Positions 35,725 to 44,299 of a stretch of 64,000 nucleotides of DNA are shown here, one piece after another; the first letter of the stretch is position 1; each line of letters opens with the position of its first letter. Origin of the DNA: Klenkia taihuensis. Its GTDB lineage: Bacteria > Actinomycetota > Actinomycetes > Mycobacteriales > Geodermatophilaceae. A program made the translations under genes and the position numbers. The notes beneath the pieces are model-generated. The model was not told where the DNA came from. It saw only the letters and a program-made list of their open reading frames with translations, and did no database searches. The DNA is taken from NCBI RefSeq assembly GCF_900112525.1, contig NZ_FOMD01000004.1, positions 124,001 to 188,000 on the forward strand. Direction: 5' to 3'.

Positions 35725-36236
35725 GGGCCGTCGTGCGGACGGCCCTGGCCGGGGAGGCCGAGGCGCTGACGCGGGCGATGGACGCACCCGCCGGGGTCTA
35801 CGAGGCGCACCTGGCCGCGCAGGCCGGGGGCCGCTGCACCGTGCTGGTCGCCGAGGTGGGCGGCCGGGCCGTCGGCACGGGCATGCTGCGCCGGGACCCG
35901 CGGGACGCCGTCGTGCGGGAGCGGCTCGGGCGCCTGCCGGAGATCAGCAACCTGCAGGTGCACCCGGACGAGCGCGGCCGGGGCCACGGCACGGCGCTGG
36001 TCGAGGCGCTGTGCGCCCTCGCGGCCGGCCAGGGCGGGACCCGGGTCGGGCTCGGCGTCGCCGACGACAACCCCGACGCGGCCCGGCTGTACCTGCGGCT
36101 GGGCTTCGCCGAGACCGGGCTGGCCTACGCCGACCACTACACGTGGACCGACACCGCGGGCGTGGAGCACCACGCGGCCGACGACGTCCGCTACCTGGTG
36201 CGCGACCTGGGTCAGGGCAGCGGACCGCCCAGGTAG
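35721..36236 (+). CDS. GNAT family acetyltransferase downstream of selB
   Basis: 171 aa, GTG overlapping the selB stop by 4 nt (GTGA), so co-translated with the sel operon. The acetyl-CoA site reads LQVHPDERGRGHGTALVEA and the family C-terminus DNPDAARLYLRLGFAETG. The substrate is unknown; acetylation of selenocysteine or a selenium metabolite would be a guess. It ends in TAG although the adjacent tRNASec reads UAG. Its last 25 bases overlap a convergent small gene. Confidence 0.82.
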   Translation: MRAVVRTALAGEAEALTRAMDAPAGVYEAHLAAQAGGRCTVLVAEVGGRAVGTGMLRRDPRDAVVRERLGRLPEISNLQVHPDERGRGHGTALVEALCALAAGQGGTRVGLGVADDNPDAARLYLRLGFAETGLAYADHYTWTDTAGVEHHAADDVRYLVRDLGQGSGPPR

Positions 36237-36382
36237 ACCGCGCGGGTCGTCTCGCCCAGGGTCTCCCGCCGTTCCCGGTCGGTGTCCACCGGCCACTGCG
36301 CGGTGTCGGTGGTCTCGACCCAGTCGTCGGGCCGGGGCGTGTCGGGCAGGGCGGCGAAGCGGCTGCGGTCGGGCTCGCTCAT
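36212..36382 (-). CDS. Small hypothetical protein (56 aa)
   Basis: ATG at 36380-36382; MSEPDRSRFAALPDTPRPDD... to ETTRAVYLGGPLP. Acidic/proline-rich, no transmembrane segment or motif I recognise. It lies on the same strand as, and just after, the enoyl-CoA hydratase, with 38 bases between. Codon usage fits the region and the sequence lacks the arginine-rich look of shadow ORFs, so it is probably real, but function is unknown. Confidence 0.5.
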   Translation of the reverse strand: MSEPDRSRFAALPDTPRPDDWVETTDTAQWPVDTDRERRETLGETTRAVYLGGPLP

Positions 36383-36420
36383 GCCGGCAGGGTCCCGCTC
36401 GCCGGGCCCGCCCGCAAGGG

Positions 36421-37182
36421 TCAGCCCTGGGGCACCCAGGACGCCGGCCGCTTCTCGCGGAACGCGGCGATGCCCTCCTGGCCCTCGGCCGAGGCGAAGA
36501 ACCGGGCCGAGGTCTCCAGCAGCGGCGCGAAGTCCAGGTCGGTGCCCGAGCGCAGCAGCCGCTTGGTCTCGGCCAGCGCCGCGGGCGCCCCGGCGGCCAG
36601 CGCGGTCACCTGGGCCTGCACGGTCGCGGTCACCTCGTCGTCGGCGACCGCCAGGTCGACCAGCCCGGCGTCGCGCGCGGTGGCGGCGTCGAACACCTCG
36701 CCGGTGAGCATCAGCCGGTGCACCGCGTTCGCGTGCATCCGTGGCCGGCAGACCGCCGAGATGACCGCGGGGACGACGCCGATGCGCACCTCGGCGAACC
36801 CGAACGTGGCCGAGGTGCCCGCCACCACCACGTCGCAGGCGGCCAGCAGCCCCACGCCGCCGGCCCGGGCCGGACCGCGGACGGCGGCCAGCACCGGCTT
36901 GGGCGAGTGCCACAGCGTCGCGAGCAGGTCGGGGAACTCGTTCACGCCCTGGTCCTCCGCGGCGCCGCCGGCGGCCTCGGACAGGTCCATGCCGGAGCAG
37001 AACACCCGGCCGGTGTGGTCGAGCACCACCACCCGGACGGCGTCGTCGGCCAGCGCGGCGGACAGCGCCTCGCGCAGCCGGGCGCGCATCGCCCGGGAGA
37101 GCGCGTTGCGGTTGGCGGGGGAGTCGAGGGTCAGGGTGGCGACACCGCGGGACACCTCGACGTGCAGCACCGAGTCGGTCAC
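36421..37182 (-). CDS. Enoyl-CoA hydratase/isomerase family protein
   Basis: 253 aa from GTG 37180-37182 (MTDSVLHVEVSRGVATLTLD); 24 more codons are open upstream but overlap the hemW promoter region. The crotonase fold shows FCSGMDLSEAAGG and VRGPARAGGVGLLAACDVVV (oxyanion hole) and the later FGFAEVRIGVVPA. It hydrates enoyl-CoA in fatty acid or amino acid catabolism; the exact substrate is unknown. CAGGAT at 37190-37195 sits 7 nt before the start. Confidence 0.88.
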   Translation of the reverse strand: MTDSVLHVEVSRGVATLTLDSPANRNALSRAMRARLREALSAALADDAVRVVVLDHTGRVFCSGMDLSEAAGGAAEDQGVNEFPDLLATLWHSPKPVLAAVRGPARAGGVGLLAACDVVVAGTSATFGFAEVRIGVVPAVISAVCRPRMHANAVHRLMLTGEVFDAATARDAGLVDLAVADDEVTATVQAQVTALAAGAPAALAETKRLLRSGTDLDFAPLLETSARFFASAEGQEGIAAFREKRPASWVPQG

Positions 37183-37189
37183 GCGCCCC

Positions 37190-37195
37190 ATCCTG
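37190..37195 (-). promoter_or_regulatory. -10-like element (CAGGAT) 7 nt before the hydratase
   Basis: On the minus strand CAGGAT is followed by 7 nt and the GTG. Matches only A2 and T6 of TANNNT. Confidence 0.35.
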
Positions 37196-37222
37196 CCGGG
37201 CGCGTGGACACTGGGTGCAGCG

Positions 37223-38455
37223 ATGACCACCACCCTGCCGCTGATCGGCCACACCCCTGCCCTGCCGGCCGACCCCTCGATGCTCGACGACGCCGCCCGC
37301 GCGGCCGTCCCGACGACGCCGTTCGGGCTGTACGTGCACGTGCCGTTCTGCGCGACCCGGTGCGGCTACTGCGACTTCAACACCTACACCTCCGACGAGC
37401 TGGGCCCCGGCGCCAACCGCAGCGAGTACGCGGCCACCGCGATCGCCGAGCTGGAGCTGGCCGCGCGGGTGCTCGGCCCGGAGCCGCCGGAGATCAGCAC
37501 GGTCTTCGTCGGCGGCGGCACCCCGACGCTGCTGCCGGCGTCCGACCTGGTCGCCGTGCTCGACCGCGCCCGGGAGCTCTTCCCGGTCGCCGCCGACGTC
37601 GAGGTCACCACCGAGGCCAACCCCGAGTCGGTGACCCCGGAGTCCCTCGCGGTGCTCCGCGCCGGCGGGTTCACCCGGATCAGCCTCGGCATGCAGTCGG
37701 CCGCGCCGCACGTGCTCGCCGTCCTCGACCGCCGGCACACCCCCGGCCGGGCCGCCGCGGCCGCCCGCGAGGCCCGCGCCGCCGGGTTCGAGCACGTCAA
37801 CCTCGACCTCATCTACGGGGCCCCGGGGGAGACCGACGCCGACTGGGACCTCTCCCTGCAGGCCGTCCTCGACGCACCCGTGGACCACGTCAGCGCCTAC
37901 GCCCTCATCGTCGAGCAGGGTACCAAGCTGGCCCGCCGGGTCGCCCGCGGCGAGCTGCCGATGCCCGACGACGACGTCCTGGCCGACCGGTACGAGCAGG
38001 CCGACCGGGTGCTCCGCGGCGCCGGGCTGGAGTGGTACGAGGTCTCCAACTGGGCCACCGACCGCGCCGCCCGCTGCCGGCACAACGAGCTGTACTGGGC
38101 CAACGCGCACTGGTGGGGCATCGGCCCGGGCGCGCACAGCCACGTCGGCGGGCTGCGCTGGTGGAACGTCAAGCACCCGGCCGCCTACGCCGCCCGCCTG
38201 GCTGCCGGCGAGCACCCCGCCGCCGGTGCGGAGCGGCTCACGCCCGAGGACGTCGCGCTGGAGACGGTGATGCTGGGCCTGCGGCTGCGCGACGGGCTGG
38301 CCCTCACCGCGCTGTCGGACGCCGGCCGGGCCCGCGCCGCGGACGCCGTCGCCCGCGGCCTGCTGGAGCCCGACGCCCACGCGGCGGGCCGCGCCGTCCT
38401 CACCGACCCGGGCCGCCTGCTGGCCGACGCCCTCGTCCGGGACCTCACCGACTGA
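37223..38455 (+). CDS. hemW: Radical SAM heme chaperone HemW (coproporphyrinogen oxidase-like)
   Basis: 410 aa from ATG 37223. Radical SAM motif YVHVPFCATRCGYCDFNTY with the CxxxCxxC cysteines near residue 44. The aromatic CxF feature after the cluster (CDF) and YEVSNWA and HNELYWA fit HemW rather than true HemN, which has a longer N-terminus. HemW binds heme and helps deliver it to enzymes. It is divergent from the hydratase and convergent with recQ. Confidence 0.93.
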   Translation: MTTTLPLIGHTPALPADPSMLDDAARAAVPTTPFGLYVHVPFCATRCGYCDFNTYTSDELGPGANRSEYAATAIAELELAARVLGPEPPEISTVFVGGGTPTLLPASDLVAVLDRARELFPVAADVEVTTEANPESVTPESLAVLRAGGFTRISLGMQSAAPHVLAVLDRRHTPGRAAAAAREARAAGFEHVNLDLIYGAPGETDADWDLSLQAVLDAPVDHVSAYALIVEQGTKLARRVARGELPMPDDDVLADRYEQADRVLRGAGLEWYEVSNWATDRAARCRHNELYWANAHWWGIGPGAHSHVGGLRWWNVKHPAAYAARLAAGEHPAAGAERLTPEDVALETVMLGLRLRDGLALTALSDAGRARAADAVARGLLEPDAHAAGRAVLTDPGRLLADALVRDLTD

Positions 38456-38510
38456 TCCCCGGCCGCACCCGGTGCGACCGGACGCGCGCCGGCTGACCGC
38501 CTCGGCGGGC

Positions 38511-40322
38511 TCAGCCCCGCAGGGCCGCGAGGACGCCCTCGCCGTAGCGCTCCAGCTTGGCTGCGCCGACCCCGCTGATGCTGCCCAGCGCCGCGGTGTC
38601 GGCCGGCTCCTCGGTGGCGATCTGGCGCAGCGTCGCGTCGTGGAAGACCACGTAGGCGGGCACGCCCTGCTCCTTGGCCGTGGCCGCCCGCCAGGCCCGG
38701 AGCCGTTCGAACGCCGGGGCGGCCTCCGCGGGCAGGTCGACGGCGGCCTTGGCGGCCTTGCCGGTGCGCCCGCGGGCCACCCGGTCGGGCTCCCGGCGCA
38801 TCGGCACGCTGCGCTCCCGGCGCAGCACCGGCCCGCTGGCCTCCGACAGCGCCAGCGTCCCGTACTCGCCCTGCACGGCGAGCAGGCCCTGGGCCAGCAG
38901 CTGCCGGACGACGCCGCGCCACTGCACCTCCGACAGGTCGGTGCCGATGCCGAAGGTGGTCAGCTCGTCGTGCCGGTGCTGGGCGACCTTGTCGGTGCGC
39001 TTGCCGAGCAGGATGTCGATGGACTGCCCGGCGCCGAAGGACTGCCCGCGCTCGCGCTGCAGCCGCAGGACGGTGGACAGCAGCATCTGCGCCGGGATGG
39101 TCGCGTCCCACGTCTCCGGCGGCACCAGGCAGGTGTCGCAGTTCCCGCAGGGCTCGGACTGCTGCCCGAAGTGGGCCAGCAGCCGCACCCGCCGGCACTC
39201 CACCGTCTCGCAGAGGGCCAGCATCGCGTCCAGCTGCCGGGTCAGCTGGCGGCGGTGCGCGGCGTCGCCGTCCGAGCCGTCGATCATCTTGCGCTGCTGC
39301 ACGACGTCGGCCAGGCCGTAGGCCAGCCACGCCGTCGAGGGCAGGCCGTCGCGGCCGGCCCGGCCGGTCTCCTGGTAGTAGCCCTCGACGGACTTGGGCA
39401 GGTCCAGGTGCGCGACGAACCGGACGTCGGGCTTGTCGATGCCCATCCCGAACGCGATGGTCGCCACCATCACCAGCCCGTCCTCGCGGAGGAACCGGGA
39501 CTGGTGCCGCGCACGGGTCCCGGCGTCCAGGCCTGCGTGGTAGGGCAGGGCGGGGATGCCCTGGGCGACCAGGAAGTCCGCCGTCGACTCGACCGAGGCC
39601 CGCGACAGGCAGTAGACGATGCCGGCGTCGCCGGGGTGCTCGGTGCGCAGCAGCTCCAGCAGCTGCTTGCGCGGCTCGGCCTTCGGCGCGATCCGGTACT
39701 GGATGTTGGGCCGGTCGAACCCGGCGACCACGTGCAGCGCGTCGTCCAGCTGCAGCCGGGTGCTGATCTCGGCGTGCGTGGCCGGGGTGGCCGTGGCGGT
39801 GAGCGCGATCCGGGGGACGTCGGGCCAGCGCTCGTGCAGCACCGACAGCGCCAGGTAGTCCGGGCGGAAGTCGTGGCCCCACTGCGCGACGCAGTGCGCC
39901 TCGTCGATGGCGAACAGCGCGATCCGGCCGCGCTCCAGCAGCCGCGCGGTGCGCGACCCGCCCCCGCCCAGGGACTCCGGCGCGACGTAGAGCAGGTCCA
40001 GCTCGCCGGCGAGGAAGGCCTGCTCGACCGTGCGGCGCTCGTCGGGGTCCTGGCTGGAGTTGAGGAACCCGGCCCGGACGCCGAGCGCGGTCAGCGCGTC
40101 GACCTGGTCCTGCATGAGCGCGATCAGCGGGGAGACGACGACGCCGGTGCCCTCGCGCAGCAGCGCCGGCACCTGGTAGCACAGCGACTTCCCGCCACCG
40201 GTCGGCATGAGCACCAGGGCGTCGCCGCCGGCCACCACGTGGTCCACGACCTGCTGCTGCGGGCCGCGGAAGGCGTCGTAGCCGAAGACCCGGCCGAGCA
40301 CCTCCAGGGTCTGCGCACTCAC
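38511..40322 (-). CDS. recQ: ATP-dependent DNA helicase RecQ
   Basis: 603 aa from GTG 40320-40322. Superfamily-2 motifs: Walker [21 protein letters not shown] in [20 protein letters not shown], and [10 protein letters not shown] (motif VI). The RQC zinc site is [11 protein letters not shown]...CGNCDTC, and an HRDC domain ends the protein ([16 protein letters not shown]). It unwinds forks and recombination intermediates in 3'-5' direction. TACCCT lies 6 nt upstream of the start. Confidence 0.96.
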   Translation of the reverse strand: MSAQTLEVLGRVFGYDAFRGPQQQVVDHVVAGGDALVLMPTGGGKSLCYQVPALLREGTGVVVSPLIALMQDQVDALTALGVRAGFLNSSQDPDERRTVEQAFLAGELDLLYVAPESLGGGGSRTARLLERGRIALFAIDEAHCVAQWGHDFRPDYLALSVLHERWPDVPRIALTATATPATHAEISTRLQLDDALHVVAGFDRPNIQYRIAPKAEPRKQLLELLRTEHPGDAGIVYCLSRASVESTADFLVAQGIPALPYHAGLDAGTRARHQSRFLREDGLVMVATIAFGMGIDKPDVRFVAHLDLPKSVEGYYQETGRAGRDGLPSTAWLAYGLADVVQQRKMIDGSDGDAAHRRQLTRQLDAMLALCETVECRRVRLLAHFGQQSEPCGNCDTCLVPPETWDATIPAQMLLSTVLRLQRERGQSFGAGQSIDILLGKRTDKVAQHRHDELTTFGIGTDLSEVQWRGVVRQLLAQGLLAVQGEYGTLALSEASGPVLRRERSVPMRREPDRVARGRTGKAAKAAVDLPAEAAPAFERLRAWRAATAKEQGVPAYVVFHDATLRQIATEEPADTAALGSISGVGAAKLERYGEGVLAALRG

Positions 40323-40328
40323 ACGGCG

Positions 40329-40334
40329 AGGGTA
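40329..40334 (-). promoter_or_regulatory. -10 element (TACCCT) 6 nt before recQ
   Basis: On the minus strand TACCCT is followed by 6 nt and the recQ GTG. Confidence 0.4.
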
Positions 40335-40406
40335 GGTCGGCGCCGTCTGACATCCGTCAGCAGCTGTGGACGACGTCTCGCACTACATCCCCGGCGCCGC
40401 GCTGAC

Positions 40407-40412
40407 CAGGGT
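40407..40412 (+). promoter_or_regulatory. -10-like element (CAGGGT) 6 nt before the ABC ATPase gene
   Basis: CAGGGT then 6 nt then ATG 40419. Only A2 and T6 of the consensus are kept. Confidence 0.3.
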
Positions 40413-40418
40413 GGACGC

Positions 40419-41300
40419 ATGACACCGGCACTGGACATCCGCGGGCTCACCGTCCGCTACGGCGGCACGACCGCCGTGCACGACCTGGACCTGACCATCG
40501 GCCGCGGGGAGACGGTCGCCCTGCTGGGCACCAACGGCGCCGGCAAGTCCTCCACGGTCAACGCCGCGCTCGGGCTGTTCCGGCCCGCCGCCGGGACCGT
40601 CGAGGTGCTCGGCCGCAGCCCGCTGGCCGCCGTCCGGGCCGGTGGGGTGGGCGCGATGCTGCAGCACGGCGGCCTGCCCAGCGAGACCCGGGTCGGCGAG
40701 GTGCTCCGCCTGGTCGCCGGTCGCTACGAGGAGCCGTGGCCGGTGACCGACCTGGTGACCACCACCGGCATCGACGGCCTGCTCGACCGGCGCTGCGAGC
40801 AGCTGTCCGGCGGCCAGCGCCAGCGCGTGCTGCTCGCCCTCGCCCTGGCCGGCACCCCGCCGCTGCTGGTGCTCGACGAGCCCACCAGCGCGATGGACGT
40901 CGAGGGCCGGCAGGCGTTCTGGGCGACGATGCGCGACCTCGCCGGCCGCGGCCACACCGTCGTGTTCGCCACCCACCACCTCGCGGAGGCCGACGCCGTC
41001 GCCGACCGGGTGGTCGTGGTGGACGGCGGGCGGGTGGTCGCCGACGGCAGCTCCGCGGCCATCAAGTCCCGCATCGCCGGGCGCACCGTCCGGTTCTCCT
41101 GCCCCGACCGCACCGGCCTGGGCGACCTGCCCGGCGTCACCGCGGTCGGCGGCACCGGGGACCTGGTGGAGCTGGCCACCACCGACGCGGAGGCCACCCT
41201 CCGCGCCCTGCTCACCGCCCGCGACCGCCTGCCCGAGCTCGAGGTGGCCGGCGCCAGCCTCGAGCAGGCCTTCCTCACCCTCACCGGAGGCACGAGGTGA
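40419..41300 (+). CDS. ABC-2 type transporter ATPase
   Basis: 293 aa. Walker A LLGTNGAGKSST (about residue 36), signature QLSGGQRQRVLLALAL, Walker B LLVLDEPTSAMD and H-loop FATHHLAEAD. The C-terminal 70 residues form a regulatory extension. With the following permease it makes a two-subunit exporter; a DesK/DesR-like pair follows in the same operon, an arrangement common for drug or lipid exporters in actinobacteria. Confidence 0.92.
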   Translation: MTPALDIRGLTVRYGGTTAVHDLDLTIGRGETVALLGTNGAGKSSTVNAALGLFRPAAGTVEVLGRSPLAAVRAGGVGAMLQHGGLPSETRVGEVLRLVAGRYEEPWPVTDLVTTTGIDGLLDRRCEQLSGGQRQRVLLALALAGTPPLLVLDEPTSAMDVEGRQAFWATMRDLAGRGHTVVFATHHLAEADAVADRVVVVDGGRVVADGSSAAIKSRIAGRTVRFSCPDRTGLGDLPGVTAVGGTGDLVELATTDAEATLRALLTARDRLPELEVAGASLEQAFLTLTGGTR

Positions 41301-42040
41301 CCGCCCTGCTGCTGTTCCAGCTCCGCCGCGTGCTCCGCTCGTGGGAGTACCTGTTCTTCACCGTCGTCCTGCCCGCCCTGTTCACCGTGTTCTTCACCCA
41401 GGTGTTCGGCGGCCAGGCCGGCAGCGGCGCGGAGTACCAGGAGTACGCCCGCACCTACATGGTCGCGATGATGGCCTACGGCGGCCTCGGCGCGGCCCTG
41501 GGCGCGACCGTCCGGCTGTCGTTCGACCGGGCGTCGGGGTGGCTGCGCCAGGTGCGGGTGCTCCCGATCAGCGGCCGGGAGGTCGTCGCCGCGGACACCG
41601 CGGTCGGCATGGTGCTGGTGCTGCCCAGCCTGGTGGTGGTCGCCCTGGTCGGCCGCTTCGTCAACGGCGTCCAGCTCGGGCTGGGCACGTGGGCGGCGCT
41701 GGTCGGCGCGCTGTGGGTGGGGTCGGCGGTGTTCGTCGCGCTCGGCATGCTGCTGGGCCTGGCGCTGGAGCAGAAGGCCGCCGGGGCGGCCATGGGCATC
41801 GTCTCGGTCGTGCTGGCCGCGCTCGGCGGGCTGTGGATCCCGGTCGAGGTCTTCCCCGACGGGTTCCGGCGGGTCGCCCAGGCGGTGCCCTCGTACTGGT
41901 ACGGCGAGCTGGGCCGCGACGTCGTCGCCGGGACCGCGCCCGGGCTCGCGGTCGCCGTCCTCGCCGGGTTCGCCGTGCTGTTCGCCGGGGCCGCGCTGGC
42001 GGTGGGCGCCCGGCGTCCGCTGCACGCGGTCGCCGGCTGA
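41297..42040 (+). CDS. ABC-2 type transporter permease
   Basis: 247 aa, GTG overlapping the ATPase stop by 4 nt. Six hydrophobic segments; LRSWEYLFFTVVLPALFTVFF at the start and IPVEVFPDGFRRVAQAVPSY near the end match the ABC2_membrane family. It pairs with the upstream ATPase. The substrate is unknown. Confidence 0.9.
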   Translation: MTALLLFQLRRVLRSWEYLFFTVVLPALFTVFFTQVFGGQAGSGAEYQEYARTYMVAMMAYGGLGAALGATVRLSFDRASGWLRQVRVLPISGREVVAADTAVGMVLVLPSLVVVALVGRFVNGVQLGLGTWAALVGALWVGSAVFVALGMLLGLALEQKAAGAAMGIVSVVLAALGGLWIPVEVFPDGFRRVAQAVPSYWYGELGRDVVAGTAPGLAVAVLAGFAVLFAGAALAVGARRPLHAVAG

Positions 42041-42045
42041 CCGGG

Positions 42046-42051
42046 CAGACT
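42046..42051 (+). promoter_or_regulatory. -10-like element (CAGACT) 6 nt before the histidine kinase gene
   Basis: CAGACT ends 6 nt before GTG 42058. It lies only 5 nt after the permease stop, so it could be an internal promoter; the kinase may also be read from the operon. Confidence 0.3.
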
Positions 42052-42057
42052 GCCGTG

Positions 42058-43179
42058 GTGGACGCCGCCGGGACGCAGCAGCGCAGCCGGCTGCGCGGGC
42101 TGGCCTGGGCCCTGCCCTGGCTGGTGTTCCAGGTCTTCCCCGTGCTGGACCTGGTCACCACGCCCCGGCCGGCACCGGCCCGGGTGCTCATCGGGGCACT
42201 GCTGGTGGTGTTCACCGTCGCCTACCTCGCGGTGATGAGCCGGTTCAGCGGGGCCCGCGGCTTCCGGGCCGACTTCGTGCTCGTCGTCGCGCTGGCCCTC
42301 GGGCTCTCGACGGTGCTGGGCACCAACTACTCGGGGTTGTGGATCTACGTGGCCGCCGCGGCCGCGGCCACCCTGCCGGCCCGCCTGGTCTGGCCCGTGG
42401 TGCTGGCCGGCACGGCGGTCTGCGCGGCGGTGATCATCGGGTACCGGGACTGGGCCACGCTGTTCCTCCCGGTGCTCTGCCCGATGACCGCGGCCACCCT
42501 GCAGGGCACCCGGCACCTGCTCACCGTCAACGCCGAGCTCACCGCCGCCCGCGAGGAGCTGGCCCGCAACGCCGTCGCGGAGGAGCGGATGCGCTTCGCC
42601 CGCGACCTGCACGACCTGCTCGGCCACTCGCTGTCGCTGATCGCGCTCAAGAGCGAGCTGGCCCGCCGGCTCGCCCCGGTGGACGGCGCGCGGGCGGCGG
42701 CGGAGATGGCGGACGTGGAGTCCGCGGCCCGTCGCGCGCTGGCCGAGGTGCGGGAGGCGGTCAGCGGCTACCGGCAGGTCAGCTGCGCGCAGGCCCTCGC
42801 CGAGGCCCGGGCGGCCCTGACCGGCGCCGGCATCGCCTTCCGCGGGCCCGACCGCGTGCCCGTGCTGCCCGGCACCGTGGACGCCGCCCTGGGCTGGGTG
42901 GTGCGGGAGGCGACGACGAACGTGCTGCGGCACAGCGGCGCCTCCGCGGTGGCCGTCGAGCTGGCCGACGACGGCGTGTCGGTGACGTTGACCGTCACCG
43001 ACGACGGGCGGGGGCCCACCGGGGCCACTGCACCCGGCTCCGGGCTCACCGGGCTGCGCGAGCGGGTCGCCGCCGTCGACGGGGAGCTGACCGGCGGGGC
43101 CGGTCCCCGCGGTGGGTGGCAGCTGCGGGCCGTCGTCCCGCTGGTGCCGGCCGTCTCCGCGACCGGGGTGACGACGTGA
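42058..43179 (+). CDS. Sensor histidine kinase, DesK/NarL type (HisKA_3)
   Basis: 373 aa from GTG 42058; GTG 42055 is equally possible. About five transmembrane helices in residues 15-150 without a large extracellular domain, then the HisKA_3 dimerisation helix with the phosphoacceptor His in FARDLHDLLGHSLSLIALK (about residue 187). The ATPase lobe has VREATTNVLRHS (N box) and DDGRGPTGATAPGSGLTGLR (G1-G2). The cue is likely membrane-related. It overlaps the response-regulator gene by 4 nt. Confidence 0.92.
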   Translation: MDAAGTQQRSRLRGLAWALPWLVFQVFPVLDLVTTPRPAPARVLIGALLVVFTVAYLAVMSRFSGARGFRADFVLVVALALGLSTVLGTNYSGLWIYVAAAAAATLPARLVWPVVLAGTAVCAAVIIGYRDWATLFLPVLCPMTAATLQGTRHLLTVNAELTAAREELARNAVAEERMRFARDLHDLLGHSLSLIALKSELARRLAPVDGARAAAEMADVESAARRALAEVREAVSGYRQVSCAQALAEARAALTGAGIAFRGPDRVPVLPGTVDAALGWVVREATTNVLRHSGASAVAVELADDGVSVTLTVTDDGRGPTGATAPGSGLTGLRERVAAVDGELTGGAGPRGGWQLRAVVPLVPAVSATGVTT

Positions 43180-43781
43180 TCCGGGTGCTGCTCGCCGAGG
43201 ACCAGCAGCTGGTGCGCGGGGCGCTGCGGGCGCTGCTGGAGCTCGAGGAGGACCTCGAGGTGGTGGCCGAGGTCGGCCGCGGGGACCTGGTGCTGGCGGC
43301 CGCCCGCGAGCACGCCCCCGACGTCGCGGTCATGGACATCGAGATGCCCGGGTGCGACGGCATCGAGGCGGCCCGGGCGCTGGCCGCCGAGCTGCCCGGG
43401 GTCAAGGCGGTCATCCTCACCACCTTCGGGCGGCCGGGGTTCCTGCGCCGGGCCATGGAGGTCGGCGCGCAGGGCTTCCTGGTGAAGGACTCCCCGGTCG
43501 CCGAGCTCGCCGCCGCCATCCGGGCGGTGGTCGCCGGCGAGCGGGTCATCGACCGGGACCTGGCCGCCGCGGCGCTCGCGCTGGGCTCCTCGCCGCTGTC
43601 GGGGCGGGAGGCCGACGTGCTGCGGGCCGCCGCCGACGGGGCCACGGTGGCCGACATCGCCGGCCGGCTGTTCCTCTCGGAGGGCACCGTGCGCAACTAC
43701 CTGTCCAACGCCATCGGCAAGACCGGTGCCCGCACCCGGGTCGAGGCCGCGCGGGTCGCCGCCGACAAGGGCTGGCTCTGA
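43176..43781 (+). CDS. LuxR-type response regulator, DesR-like
   Basis: 201 aa, GTG overlapping the kinase stop. Receiver domain with phosphoacceptor Asp in VAVMDIEMPGCDG (about residue 54) and a NarL/LuxR helix-turn-helix at the C-terminus (LSGREADVLRAAADGATVAD; LFLSEGTVRNYLS). It likely regulates the adjacent exporter genes, as in the DesK-DesR and YxdJK-type pairs. Followed by two hairpins. Confidence 0.92.
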   Translation: MIRVLLAEDQQLVRGALRALLELEEDLEVVAEVGRGDLVLAAAREHAPDVAVMDIEMPGCDGIEAARALAAELPGVKAVILTTFGRPGFLRRAMEVGAQGFLVKDSPVAELAAAIRAVVAGERVIDRDLAAAALALGSSPLSGREADVLRAAADGATVADIAGRLFLSEGTVRNYLSNAIGKTGARTRVEAARVAADKGWL

Positions 43782-43791
43782 GCCGACCCCG

Positions 43792-43831
43792 CGCGACGTG
43801 CCCCGTCGCGGTGCCCCGGCCGCTGGGCACC
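43792..43831. terminator. Two back-to-back hairpins between convergent genes
   Basis: Hairpin 1: CGCGACG 43792-43798 with CGTCGCG 43804-43810. Hairpin 2: GGTGCCC 43810-43816 with GGGCACC 43825-43831. They lie between the response regulator (+) and the next gene (-), so probably end both. Confidence 0.55.
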
Positions 43832-43875
43832 GCTGGGTGTGGCACCCCGCGGCCACGGGGCGACGCGGGCCCGGG

Positions 43876-44187
43876 TCAGGCGGTGGGCATCAGGGAGTCG
43901 AGGTCCAGGACGCGGACGTGGATGACGTTGCGCTGCTGCAGGGCCGCGCGCAGCGCCCGGTGCAGGCCGTCCTCCAGGAACAGCTCGCCCTTCCACTGCA
44001 CCGCGTGCGGGAAGAGGTCGCCGTAGAAGGTGGAGTCGTCGGCCAGCAGGGCGTCGAGCTCGAGCTGACGCTTGGTGGTGACCAGGGTGTCCAGCCGGAT
44101 CTGGCGGGGCGGGATCATCGCCCAGTCGCGGGTCGAGAAGCCGTGGTCGGGGTAGGGCCGACCGTCGCGCACCGCCTTGAAGATCAG
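43876..44187 (-). CDS. Conserved actinobacterial protein next to hrcA; possible CTG start
   Basis: 103 aa if it starts at CTG 44185-44187, giving [20 protein letters not shown]... through [23 protein letters not shown] lies 8 nt before this CTG. The nearest ATG is 15 codons upstream (44230-44232) and would add [15 protein letters not shown], which looks non-conserved to me. The family is common in actinobacteria; some databases label it VapB-like antitoxin, without a toxin gene beside it here. Function unknown. Divergent from hrcA. Confidence 0.65.
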   Translation of the reverse strand: MIFKAVRDGRPYPDHGFSTRDWAMIPPRQIRLDTLVTTKRQLELDALLADDSTFYGDLFPHAVQWKGELFLEDGLHRALRAALQQRNVIHVRVLDLDSLMPTA

Positions 44188-44243
44188 TGCCCCGGCTCCC
44201 CTCAGACCGCACCCCGGCACCCCGGAGCACATGGACTCGCCCC

Positions 44244-44249
44244 ACCCTA
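44244..44249 (-). promoter_or_regulatory. -10 element (TAGGGT) for the gene divergent from hrcA
   Basis: On the minus strand TAGGGT lies 11 nt before ATG 44232 and about 57 nt before the CTG start at 44187. Confidence 0.35.
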
Positions 44250-44288
44250 ACGGCCCCGGCGGTCCACGACGGCGACCCCGTCCGGTCG

Positions 44289-44294
44289 TATGCT
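44289..44294 (+). promoter_or_regulatory. -10 element (TATGCT) of hrcA-dnaJ2
   Basis: TATGCT is the best -10 match in the window and ends 5 nt before the CIRCE palindrome, so RNA polymerase and HrcA would compete for the same DNA. Confidence 0.6.
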
Positions 44295-44299
44295 GGCCG

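Noticed and set aside
36234-36707. Possible UAG readthrough of the GNAT gene after selB as a selenoprotein
   Set aside because: The downstream open frame is the shadow of the antisense hydratase and small gene, and the hairpin after the TAG is only about 4 bp; no cysteine-homologue argument for Sec here.
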